Source: Ptychodera flava
Taxonomy: Eukaryota; Hemichordata; Enteropneusta; Ptychoderidae
Assembly: GCF_041260155.1 (NCBI RefSeq)
Contig: NC_091933.1
Span: 31,179,933 to 31,243,932, forward strand
Direction: 5' to 3'
DNA length: 64,000 nt
Shown: positions 47,347 to 57,861 of the stretch, piece by piece
Layout of the letters: every line of letters begins with the position of its first letter
Numbering within the stretch: the first letter of the stretch is position 1
Translations under genes and position numbers: made by a program
Notes under the pieces: model-generated
Told to the model about the DNA's origin: nothing
Seen by the model: only the letters and a program-made list of their open reading frames with translations
The model's database searches: none

Positions 47347-48891
47347 GCAATGAGCAGGGCTCCCGCTAAGTCACCAAAATGATTAGCCAACTCATTAGCC
47401 AAATCAAAAATCTTTTAGCCATTTTGAGTAACTTTTAGCCAGTTATGATCTCGTGGCAACAGCTTTCTCGTCATTCAGGAGTCCCTAATTTTACAAATCA
47501 AGATGTTTTGTATGATGTTCATGATGGTTTTTACATTAACGAAATATGTGTTTAGTTTTTGCATTTATAATCAGTGTTTTTATGACATTTCAGGGATAGA
47601 AATCGTTTCTCATTTTTGGTGGTAAACTTTAAACACCAGAAATAAAATTAGGTAGCAATTGAATTCTAAAATCTGGTAGCAATGTTAAGTGTATATTACA
47701 AGAGGTACAGATTGAATATTTCTGCCACATTCAGTTAGTATTCACAGTATGATAGCTTGTCATAAGTTACAGGCTTCTCATGTGGCAAATTGATGCAGTC
47801 TTCCATAACCTAAATGTTTGAGCCACACAAGTAAAACAATTTTCCATGCAGAAGACAGCATTTATAGCACAATGGCAGTGTAGATACGATTATTGTGGTA
47901 TTTAAGGGCCCGGTTTTACTTATATATCATAGTTGTGATCAAGCAGGCTGAAATAGCATCTTGAGTATAAGTACTTTTCTTGAGACAAAAAGGGCTGGGC
48001 CAAACACAACTCTTGTAAAACAAGACACAACGATATATGTTCATTAATAAATTACTCACTGTTTGAGGGCATTCATTGTTTTAATGATTATGATAATGTT
48101 TTAGCCCAGATATATTTTCATTTGATATTTTGATATCATCAAGAAATGTCTGGTGATGTTCACTTCTAGATTATTAAACTGGTGGAATCTACAAAAATAT
48201 TACAATCATTCAGAATCACATAATTTCTTGTATAAGTTATAGCAGTTTGAAAGTAGGCCGGATAAGCTGAATGCCAAAGGCAGCAAAATTACCTTTCACC
48301 TATTGGACCACCCCAGGTGGTTTCTTGTGAACCATAATAATATATTGTGTAATTAGGGGGTCTTCATGCATAACATCACATGATGAGATGACCTAGACTT
48401 GACCTTTCAGAAAACCTCAGTTTTTCTCCTTTTCTTTTGTATTATGGCTCCGTTTGTGAAAGTTTCCTTTGAAATTATGGTTTTTACTATCAAACTGAGT
48501 AGTTGCAGGCCAAATTTTGATACAGCAAAGTAGGTAAAACTTTTGATAGACTCAAGGACGACCCAGGACTCACAGAGGCAAAGCAGGCCTCAGTGTATTC
48601 ATGGACATTAGTTCATAATGTATTGTAGTATCGAACAGCAACAGTGTTTGTTTTACGTACCAGGGATTTGTAACTTTTTAAAACTGTTTCAATACATTGC
48701 AACTTTGTAGGAAGGAGGGTAAACTGTTTCAACATCTTACAACATTTTATTGTTAGGTGTAGTTTTCTGTTGAGGAGGTCTAAGAATTCAATAGCCACTA
48801 CATTAGCCTAACAGGAATTTTTGTAGCCATTTTTAACTTTCTTTCGCATTTGGCGAATTGGGCGAATAGGTAGCGGGAGCCCTGCAATGAG
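47347..48891. mobile_element. hAT-like non-autonomous transposon, 1.5 kb
   Basis: The left end CAGGGCTCCCGCTA (from 47355) and the right end TAGCGGGAGCCCT (to 48883) form near-perfect terminal inverted repeats. The flanks are identical: GCAATGAG at 47347-47354 and 48884-48891 (the match can be read as 8 to 11 bp). CAGGG ends with an 8-bp duplication are typical of hAT elements. TTAGCCA-like short repeats lie near both ends. The interior encodes no transposase, so it would depend on an enzyme from elsewhere. Confidence 0.8.
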
Positions 48892-49944
48892 CCTAGTTCC
48901 TTGAAAAGTAGAGCTGTTCAACGAGTTTTGATGCCTTCAGCGATGTTTGCTTGGCTCGAATTTGGATCTGAGACATTTTTACCGAGATTATTGTCTGTTT
49001 GAATCAAATTCAGACTGGTGAGAGACGTCTGTAGTATTCTGTGGTGTTTAAGTCGCACTTTAAATAATTTTGCAAAAACACCACTGGGGCGCTATTTTCA
49101 TCACTGATCAAAATTTCAAAGAACTTCGCTGCCCACATGCTCCAGCTGACATCGATCTAAATACCCGTCGTATCCCTTTTAATAGTATTAGTGCCAAAGA
49201 CACTCTTTCTTGAGCTGTATTTTATGAGTTCTGTTCGATATGAAAAGTTTGTGTTGTTTGAGGATTTAGAACATGCTGAAATATTGGTCAAATGTACACT
49301 GACTTTATCTCACATGCAAGGAGAGTTGCCAATGTGGGATACACAGAAGTCTTTCTTTTACGTTACTCTACACTGAACATTCCATCACGCGCCTGTACCT
49401 CTACTCAGCCTACAGCCAGACAACGTTAAACACTCATTTGAAACATTGTAGTGTCGCTATGTAAATTAAATCAAGCTCTGTGCAGAACTCTCACCATGAC
49501 GTAATATAAAGTTTGGACCTCATGCAAGCACAGTCAAACTAGGAAAGAATAGTCCAAGAAATAGGATATTAATGTCATAAATATCTTACCAGATATATTA
49601 TTATCAATAAAGCTGTTTTGATTTTGCACCAGGGTGGAGCTTCCTTTCCGCTTAGCAATATTTGATAAAACCACCGAACGTGTACGACTTATACTTGACA
49701 TAGTAGTCTATAGTGTGTCCCGATGTAGCATGAAGATGCCATATACCACTACGTCCATAGGGAACCCAGCAATGTTCTCCACAGCTTGGAAACAGAGGGG
49801 TGGCCAGTTTACATGACAATGCATAATCTGCATGTTGTTTTGTTGTGAAAATACATTCTTTTGTATAGTTATTAACATAAGCTTATGAATAGATTGCTTC
49901 AAACACCCTGAAAAATCCCCCTCAGTTGCGGAGAATCCTTTTCA
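48892..49944. other. Intergenic, nothing recognised
   Basis: No exon, TIR or tandem repeat could be supported. Confidence 0.4.
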
Positions 49945-50250
49945 GTCTCTGATGTTTTCTTGCTTTTTGCTTGTTTATGAACATATTCATGACTTAATAA
50001 CATAGCGTAAACATGAAGATGTATGTTCGTTTTTAATTAAAGCAATAAATAAGACATACAATGTGAAATGAAGTCTGAACAGCAAGTACACTCGAGCTCC
50101 ATAACTCTCCCTGAACTATAAAATACATGGTTAAAGTTTTATACATTGCTTTATTTCAAACAAACAGACATCTTCATGTTTCAGTTATACTAAGTATGTG
50201 TTTGTAAACAAGAAAAAAAACCAAACAAACAACAAGCAAACATCAGAGAC
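49945..50250. repeat. Inverted repeat (foldback), about 305 bp
   Basis: Arms of about 105-110 bp (49945-50051 and about 50141-50250) share GTCTCTGATGTTT, TGCTTGTTT, AACATGAAGATGT and AAAGCAAT in order and inverse orientation, with a spacer near 90 bp. Several small gaps indicate age. Confidence 0.65.
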
Positions 50251-50690
50251 CGAGTTCACTATGATATATACAGGTATGAGTGATAGCGAGTGCATATCAG
50301 ATTCATGGAGGTGAACTGGTCGAAAACGAGTGCTATACCCAATGCTGAGGTGCTTTATTGCAATTCAATCATAACAATATATTGAAATACACTTGTGAAA
50401 TGTCAAAAAGGAATTTTTCTCTAGCTGAGTGCAAGCTGAGAATTTTTCTCCAGCTATATAGGATATACTGCATGGTTATTTTATAGGTCTCAAATTACTG
50501 TACATGTATTTGTGCCATCAATATACTGATATGATATGATAATGTGGTAATGTTAATTAGGAAACCAGGCAGACATATTTTTCTACAAGTTGAACAAAAT
50601 CATGTTTGCATTCAGGAAACAGGTATAAAATTTGATAGTTTTCAAGTTACGCATCAACATCATTTTGAACACTAGCAAGTAATCCATGCA
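50251..50690. other. Intergenic, nothing recognised
   Basis: AT-rich sequence between two foldback elements with no coding signal. Confidence 0.4.
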
Positions 50691-51241
50691 TACGGTCCTC
50701 AGTCTCCGATGATGATGATGATGATGATGATGATTAATATTTAAAAATGAATAAAAATACATTTGGACTTAGTAAATTTGCTGTTGTTGTTACCATTATT
50801 GTTGTTGTTGTTGATAGTATTTGCAGAAAAGAACAAAGTATGCGCTGCAAAATTCAATACAGCTTAATATGTGCTGCAAAATTCAATACAGCCTAACTTT
50901 ACGGTGAATGGTAAAAATGTTTAAGCACATGGTTTAAGTATGATTGAGAAGGACTAATGTGCTTTGACTCTACGTCGAATTTTATCGCTTTCGATGCTTG
51001 CTAGGTGCATTTTTGGCGATGGAAAAAAAGTGTATGAAAATGAGACACCCCTTGGGTAAAGTTAGGCTGTATTGAATTTTGCAGCGCATACTTTGTTCTT
51101 TTCTGGAAATACTATCAACAACAACAACAATAATAACAACAACAACCGCAAATTTACTGAGTCCAAATATTTTTTTTTTTTCATTTTTAAATATTTAATC
51201 ATCATCCTCATCAGCATCATCATCGGAGACTGAGGACCCTA
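50691..51241. mobile_element. Foldback MITE with TA target duplication
   Basis: Inverted arms of about 190-215 bp, both starting GGTCCTCAGTCTCCGATGAT from the outside and continuing through GAT and GTT trinucleotide tracts to CAGAAAAGAACAAAGTATGC and CTGCAAAATTCAATACAGC. The left arm has an extra internal 33-bp duplication of the last motif. The loop is about 140 bp. TA dinucleotides flank both ends, as for Tc1/mariner-type insertions. No transposase. Confidence 0.85.
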
Positions 51242-52226
51242 TGCTATGACTAAGCTTGGCCTAAGGTAGTAGTCGCCACCAGTGGCCAAAATATGAAATA
51301 TATCCCACAATGCAAAAGGCCGTATTCGACCCTGAGTGCGAATCTCATGCTGTCTTAACAATAAGTAAAATGGCGTGGCATTTCGTAACCGGCGTGTGAC
51401 CGGTGGCGTAGTAGAGGAAATTGTGTATGTCCAGGGTGAGTATGTGGTATGTGATCTTCCTTTGGCATTTCTTAGATAATTTGTCAGCCAGAAGGTATCC
51501 TCAATGTTATAACGAGAGACATAAACTTGTCTTCTCGACAACACCGTGAACGGCGGCCAGTGCTGTTGCGGAGTGTGGTCCTCAACAGCACTGAGGAGGA
51601 AGCACGTTTGAGACACACAATTAGGTATACCATGGAGGTTGAAAAAGAGATACACAGTAACTCCTACTAGCTTCCAAAAAGGTGCTGAATTGCCAAAATA
51701 TGTACCAGCTATTCAGAAAATGCGGAACCCGTCACTGGGAATAGTGGTATTTAATCAGGACTGCGTAAAATGTCCTGACATGTGATGTAATCACATGAAC
51801 TTCATGATGAAGCCAATTTCAAACAGAAACAAATGGACAAAAAGCAAGACGTGCATTCTGTTTGTTAAGAAGAAAAGGTATGATTATGGATTATAAGATG
51901 CATTATAAATTTGACAAGTGTATCAACACTAAATCTGTAAGTTGTAGTATAATCCTGATGTCCATGATGCGCATCTTGTAATTCTCCTGATTCTTTATTG
52001 CGTAAAGAGCTTGGGTATCATGAGAAAAGCATCCAATAAGTGGACACTAAAAGTGGCAGGATAGTAGTAGGGACTGGAAACCAGTGTTTGCAGTGTAGTC
52101 ATTATTTCTTTCATTTGCAGTCATGACCGGGTGGACTGACCAACTTGTGAGCCTTGAAGGAAATGTTATGTTAATTAATACATATATTATTTTGCAGGTA
52201 GGCAAGTGGTCCATATTAACAGCACC
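51242..52226 (+). promoter_or_regulatory. TRMT10C promoter and 5' UTR (inferred)
   Basis: The stretch 51242-51620 has raised CG content and an AAAATGGCG YY1-like site near 51367. A good donor (CCAGG|GTGAGT) lies at 51435/51436, and an acceptor (ATTATTTTGCAG, ending 52197) lies 29 bp before the TRMT10C ATG. A non-coding first exon ending at 51435 spliced to 52198 is therefore likely. The AAAATGGCG ATG would open a nine-codon upstream frame. Start site unknown. Confidence 0.4.
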
Positions 52227-53816
52227 ATGCTTAGAGGAAATTCCCTAGTTGCCATCAGAAGGATACAGACGTCCATATTGGCGCGTCACCAAAAGAAAGT
52301 CAAGCCATCATCAGAAGTGTTGCAGACACTACCAGATCTATATGAAATCTTTGAGAGCAGTCATGTAACGCATAAAGCACCGTTGGTCCGCAAGTACAGC
52401 TGCACACCAAGGTCAGCTGTATTTGTGTCTCATTTGCAGGTGAGGTGTCTGTGTTCTCAGAAATCAGTGGATGCTTGCTTGCAGAATGAGGATGAGCTGT
52501 CAGATGAAGAGGCAACCCTCGAGAACGCATCAGGCAAAGTTGATACTGTGATTTCATCCAGTGAGCGGGAGAAAATGCTGGAGGATGCCCGACAACTCGT
52601 AGACATGTGGCGCAAGTCAGGAAAGTTTGTACCGGAGGAGGTGACTGAAAGCCAACTTGAGCATTTCTTTAAACTTGAAACGAAGAGCGGCCGAAAGAAA
52701 TACTTGAAATTTCTGGCCCGCAAAGAAATTTTCAAGAGAACAGATAGAATGAAGAAGCTGCGGAAGGCGGAAGAGAGAGAAAAACAACAAACTGGTGAAG
52801 AGGAAAAATTCGAGAAAAATACCATTTTTTTGTATATACGCAACAGTACCATGGCCAATAATGATTTGTGGAGTATGGCACGTGGCATGCGATTTGGTCC
52901 AAAACTTATCATTGACCACAGTTATGAAGATGATATGACCATGAGGGAAATAAAAGCACTAGTCAAACAACTCTCTGAAGTCCTCGGTGCCATGAAAACG
53001 CAGTGGGAACCATTCCACATGCTGTGGACAGATATCAGAAGAGGTGGCCTCGTTGAAAACGAAATCCAAAGAGTGTTTGGAGATTACTTGGACAAACTTC
53101 TCATTGATACCACATATGAAACTTTCACTGATATTTTCCCCAGAGAACAGTTGGTGTATTTGAGTGCAGATTCTCCAAATGTTCTTATGCAATATGACCC
53201 AAACAAGGTCTATATAGTTGGGGGTATGGTAGACCTGACGATAAGGCCACGCATTTCACTTGCAAAGGCCAAGCGGTACAACATCGCCAGTGCACGCCTA
53301 CCCCTGGATCACTATATGAAATGGGGTCCGGGCGGGGGCAAGAACTTGACCGTCGATCAGATGGTGAAGATCATGTTGGAACTGAAAAAGTCTGGAATTT
53401 GGCAAAAAGCACTGAAACATGTGCCAATGCGGAAAATTGAAGGGGTCTACGAAGAGGTCAAGTCGCCTAGGTACACCCAGAACCGACAGCAACCCATGGC
53501 ATCTAGGTCCAACAGACAAGTCCAACAACAATCACTCACAGGGAAATTTTCCTTCAGCCGAGCATCCAAGCCAGTTAAGGAGCAAAAGGAAATGAAAGAA
53601 AACAAACGGGACCTTCATGGGTTGTGGTATGGTAGGACTCCGTATCCTGAGGAGCAGTCATACTTTACTGCCAGGAGGAAAGGAATGATAGCCAGTGACA
53701 CTATCCCACCAAACTTTGCTGAGAAATACAAAAGGACAGTGGAAAAACAGAAAAATGAACGATACAAACAGAGGAGACAGATCCACAAAGAGTATCTAAA
53801 AGACATATTTGAATAA
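52227..53816 (+). CDS. TRMT10C: TRMT10C, mitochondrial RNase P subunit 1 / m1R9 methyltransferase
   Basis: An uninterrupted 529-aa frame. TRMT10C (MRPP1) methylates purine 9 of mitochondrial tRNAs with SAM and, with HSD17B10 and PRORP, forms the protein-only RNase P that cuts tRNA 5' ends. The first 25 residues (MLRGNSLVAIRRIQTSILAR) are basic and amphipathic with no acidic residue, as expected for a mitochondrial presequence. A coiled, charged region (about 100-200, including SGRKKYLKFLARKEIFKR) precedes the SPOUT fold (about 205-405) with VYIVGGMVD, whose Asp336 matches the catalytic Asp of the Trm10 family, then ARLPLDHYMKWGPGGGKNLT and a Trp-x-x-Ala-Leu-x-x-Val-Pro helix. The C-terminus runs about 120 residues past the SPOUT fold; human TRMT10C is 403 aa in total. 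Upstream in-frame codons lie within the UTR exon and lack an ATG. Confidence 0.93.
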   Translation: MLRGNSLVAIRRIQTSILARHQKKVKPSSEVLQTLPDLYEIFESSHVTHKAPLVRKYSCTPRSAVFVSHLQVRCLCSQKSVDACLQNEDELSDEEATLENASGKVDTVISSSEREKMLEDARQLVDMWRKSGKFVPEEVTESQLEHFFKLETKSGRKKYLKFLARKEIFKRTDRMKKLRKAEEREKQQTGEEEKFEKNTIFLYIRNSTMANNDLWSMARGMRFGPKLIIDHSYEDDMTMREIKALVKQLSEVLGAMKTQWEPFHMLWTDIRRGGLVENEIQRVFGDYLDKLLIDTTYETFTDIFPREQLVYLSADSPNVLMQYDPNKVYIVGGMVDLTIRPRISLAKAKRYNIASARLPLDHYMKWGPGGGKNLTVDQMVKIMLELKKSGIWQKALKHVPMRKIEGVYEEVKSPRYTQNRQQPMASRSNRQVQQQSLTGKFSFSRASKPVKEQKEMKENKRDLHGLWYGRTPYPEEQSYFTARRKGMIASDTIPPNFAEKYKRTVEKQKNERYKQRRQIHKEYLKDIFE

Positions 53817-54628
53817 TTTTCACAGCCACAAGGGTCAAGAGATCAGTTACAAACATTTTCCAAGTTTCAGAATGGTGATATCTATGAGACAGAATACTGA
53901 ACACTTGACTTGGGTACAGCATAAATTGCAATTGCATATTCCAATATAGCCTAATGAAACGATTTTATCACGTGAAATAATCAGTTGCCCACATCTTCTC
54001 CTGGCATTTTTCACGACTTAAATGCCACCATGAATGCTGTTCATCCTCCCTGTGTAACAGCATACATGTAGAAGTTATCTGACATGTACAAAAAATAGTA
54101 CAATCAGCCTGCCAAAAAGCCACCTTAAAAAAAAATTCAACTGATGATTGGTCAAGATGAAATTGTTCTGAGGATTCTTAACTGAAAGAGTTGTGTGTTT
54201 CAAAGATTACAAATTGTGAACCAAAGCACTGAAAGAGTTGCTTTTTGTCTTGTTACTGGTGGATTCATAATGTGTTAATTTACTTGAAGTGTGAAGGCAT
54301 TTTGCAGTCACAAAAGAATTAAACTAAAGTATTACTATCATATTACATACTTTGTCGGAAGTATTTATTTTTTCCAGGATTTTACTTGAGTAATCCTTAT
54401 CCTGCCAGGCCTATCAGTTCAGTAACTGCTGTTAACTGCCCTCCAAGGCCAAATAAGAAGAGAAAAGGTTTTGTTTCTCATTCTTATTCAAGTTGACCTA
54501 GACTAGCCAAAACAAATTATTTTAAACAATGACAGCATGGCAGTAAACGTAAAATTTATTGTCTGTAAGACCTCATGCATACAATGTACACTTCTAAACA
54601 GTAAAGTTGCCTTGCATGGTGCAAAATG
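53817..54628 (+). other. TRMT10C 3' UTR and flank
   Basis: Non-coding. A variant polyadenylation signal, ATTAAA, at 54318-54323 could end the transcript about 0.5 kb after the stop; no nearer AATAAA was seen. Confidence 0.35.
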
Positions 54629-54784
54629 TTAGAATTGCCTTTGCCTGTTAACTGTAACATTCCCAATATGGGTTTTTCTCATATGGGTAGTTGGATCGTC
54701 TGAGCTGAAATAAAACCCACAAAACCAACAATAAAAATCTGCGTCACGTCGCCACATCATATTTGTCAGACACCTATAGGATGA
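54629..54784 (-). CDS. Possible terminal exon with a C2H2-like finger
   Basis: On the minus strand, after an acceptor-like TCATCCTATAG (about 54776-54786), an open frame encodes WRRDADFYCWFCGFYFSSDD followed by PTTHMRKTHIGNV and a stop. The spacing Cys-x2-Cys-x11-His-x4-His fits a C2H2 zinc finger. The frame is open further upstream (to about 55042) without an ATG. No other exon was found, so this may be a remnant of a zinc-finger gene or chance. Confidence 0.25.
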   Translation of the reverse strand, partial: SSYRCLTNMMWRRDADFYCWFCGFYFSSDDPTTHMRKTHIGNVTVNRQRQF

Positions 54785-55042
54785 GAAATTTGTTTTTGCC
54801 AAAGCTGATATGGCAATGCCAGAATGTAAACGAATCGCCATACATGTGAGCCAAGTAGATGTGTTCCTTTTACAAGTAAAAAGAAGTAGCGCTAAAACTT
54901 TATCGTGTTGGTCACCCTCGCTTGTTTTGCCAAGAAGTCCAAGCAACTGCTGGTGTTGTCTTGAGTTTGTAAATATCATTCTCTGTTGTACAAAAGCACT
55001 TCTGAAGATGTCGGTGAAGCGAGAGGGCAATATTCGTCTCAC

Positions 55043-55588
55043 TGTACCAATGGATTTGTCGAAAAGGGATTTTAATGATTACAATACCTATAATTTATGC
55101 GAGTTAGTACTTTTTGCACTGTCACACCAGTTTGGACTCAATTCTGGAATCTAAGACCATAACACCCAGCATGACCTTTTCACCCTGGCACTTCAGGTCT
55201 ATCAATCTATAGTTTGAGTGAAAGCCCTTAAGGAGCTCAGCACTATCATCAGTTGGCTTATTTACTAAATTGTCGATTGCCAAAAATTCATTTTTGTCTC
55301 AGGATATGGGGTCATGTCGGGACCATTGAGATGGCTTGTTATCCTGAAATTCAGTAACCAACTAGTGAGATTTGAAAGCCACGGAGCCATCAGTCATTTT
55401 AAAGATTTAGGACATCCCCTTTTCAAAATTTTCAGTACATGTAACCTGAACATCCTGGGTTCGTTGGTTCAAAACTTTCAGTCCAAATTCATACTACTGT
55501 ACTGAATGATAGTTTGTACATTCAGTCGCCACAGTGTGTCATGTCCTTGAATAAAATTTTGAAAGCTTCACTGCTACAGAAGGGGAAA
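55043..55588. other. Intergenic, nothing recognised
   Basis: No supported exon or repeat boundary. Confidence 0.4.
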
Positions 55589-56231
55589 GGGGCCATGGAT
55601 AATTAAAACATGCGCGCGGTAAACGAAACTAAGTGTGTTTTTCCTAACCCCCCCTCCCACCTCCCCTAAACGAAAGTTTGGAGTGCAAAAATCCAACCAA
55701 GCCTCATTCTGTATCTGTATCCAACAATCAGCGATAACGTCGCTATGAAATCACATATACGCTACTGACCCCCCCTCCCAACCACATACCCCCTCTAAAA
55801 TAAATCTCGCACACGCTACTGACCCCCCCCCCTCCCAACCACATACCCCCTCTAAAATAAATCTCGCACACGCTACCGACCCCCCATATGCATACCCCCT
55901 CTAAAATCAATCTTTGTTCAGCACCAACTCGACAACCGATGGAATGAAATGAAAAAGTGTATCCAAAATGATTGTTGCGTTATTTTACTCATGCAATGAT
56001 TCACATGTATGTCAAAAGAATGCTGGTGTAGCGCCGGTGCCGTACTGGCCTGGTAGACGCCAAACAATGTAGCACCATATTTTACAATACAGAAAAACAA
56101 GTAGTGAGATGTTGCGATAGGAAAACTTGTACTGTGATTTTTACACATGGTAATCGAAATACAGCCAAACCCCCTCCCCCTAACACAGAAGTTGCATTTA
56201 CCATGCGCGTGTTGTAATTATCCACAGCCCC
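55589..56231. mobile_element. PIF/Harbinger-like MITE 1
   Basis: The left end GGGGCCATGGATAATTAAAA and the inverse of the right end GGGGCTGTGGATAATTACAA start terminal repeats of about 40 bp. The interior holds about 2.5 copies of a roughly 65-bp unit with CACACGCTACTGACCCCCC and CCACATACCCCCTCTAAAAT. The flanks are AAA and TAA, one change from a TAA duplication. No ORF. Confidence 0.7.
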
Positions 56232-56640
56232 TAAGTAATTTAAGTTTGGGCAAGTATTTAAGGTTGAATGACCTCATACCAATGTCATAATCTCGAAGTG
56301 CTCAGATCATGTCTAAGATGGGAAGATTAAAGCTAACAAAATGACTGCAACATTTGCTGTTTGGAATGCCAAAGTATCAGAACAGCTACACTGTCTGTTA
56401 TGACAACAGAGACACAAATGTGATATTTTCAATTGGTTTAAGAATTTTAATGTCACTTAGAGATAAACATAGGTTGTTACACAATAGCTGGTGAAGGACA
56501 ATAAAAAAGCATAATATACACCTCTCCGCATTGTAAGCTTATCTTTGTTACTGTATTTTGCTCTGTCATTATCATAGAGCCATTATTGCATCAGCAAGTT
56601 ATACAAAAAATGCAGCCTACCATTATACTGTGCTACCTAA
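56232..56640. other. Spacer between two MITEs
   Basis: Non-coding; nothing recognised. Confidence 0.4.
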
Positions 56641-57151
56641 GGGGCCGTCGATAATAATAACTGACGCACGACAAACGTAATTCTTTCGTTGGGGGGAAGG
56701 GGTAAAAGCTCATTTCGTTTTGTGTGCGTCAAAATTGCATAAGGATTTTATTGTTTTCAAAGTGTGATTTTGCAGCGAGAACGCAATACTACCTTCACAT
56801 TCATCGAGAACAGAATGACCACAAAATACCGAGACAGAAAATAAAACCTTGTATGCTTTTTCGCGGTGAAACATGTACGTGAAACATTTTCCTAAGTGCC
56901 AAATGCATTAAAATGTTCTGTGTCTTAAAAAGTGAAACGCGTAAAGTGGATGTTTATTAATTAATGTGCACTTCCGGTATTTTTTCATCGGCGTGCGGAT
57001 CGGAAAGGTGCGTGTGGGTTTGTCAGAAACTACAAAATAATACGAAATTAATTTCGTCTAAGAACTTTCGTTTTGAGGGGGAGGGAGGGGGTTTCAAGTA
57101 AAGCGAAGGAATTACATTTCTTGTGCGTCAGCTTTTATTATTGACAGCATC
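56641..57151. mobile_element. PIF/Harbinger-like MITE 2
   Basis: The left end GGGGCCGTCGATAATAATAA and the inverse of the right end GATGCTGTCAATAATAAAAG begin terminal repeats of about 50 bp that both continue CTGACGCAC. TAA flanks both sides (56638-56640 and 57152-57154), fitting the 3-bp TWA duplications of PIF/Harbinger. The outermost 20 bp resemble the element at 55589. Confidence 0.7.
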
Positions 57152-57861
57152 TAAGTCCTTGCTCCTGCACTGGTATAAAATACTACAGCTAAAGTTTGAC
57201 ATGTGAACAGCAAGACCCCTTCTGATTTCTGAGCACAGTTCATTATTTTCATTTTATGAAACAATTGCTTCACACAGACAACTACGTTTGTAAAATAAAG
57301 GAAAAGTATTGTACTCTCTAATAGTTTGAACCAGATATGAACTGTAGTGTAAATGCTCACGTCTTTCATTATATATTGCAGTTATGTGTAAATTTGAACC
57401 TTTGCCACATGTTTGCAACTTCATTGAAAGTATTATGATCAACATAGTGAACAAAATTCACCACAGATTAACTCTATAGGTCATTAAGTATTCAAATATG
57501 TAATTAGCTTAAATAAAAATATAAAATAATTAATTTCTTTGACTGGTGTCATTGTACCACCACTTTATATAGCAAGTGTAATTGCCAAGTCCTTCAAACT
57601 ACATATTCCAACTTTGAAAGCTCATTAGATATGCAAACTATAAATTGGCAGTCATGAAAATTTAAGTGCGAAAATGACTTCCAATATTGGTATAAACCTG
57701 GTATAATCATCAATGTACATAGCATGTTTTGCCAACTTTGATCATGCAAATAAATCGAAGTATATATTCCTCATTAGGAAAGTTCATTAAATACACAAAA
57801 TAGGAATTGGCTGAAGCAAAAATGCTCTATGCCTTTCAATAAAGTTAGCCAACACAATAGT

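Noticed and set aside
51239..51655. 138-codon minus-strand frame next to the foldback MITE
   Set aside because: No ATG near its start, no recognisable domain, and it overlaps the CG-richer putative TRMT10C promoter and 5' exon on the other strand.
52457..53937. Minus-strand frames up to 151 codons
   Set aside because: Antisense shadows of TRMT10C.
54810..55154. 114-codon plus-strand frame
   Set aside because: No motif, no splice context, and it overlaps antisense to the zinc-finger-like frame; composition not convincing.
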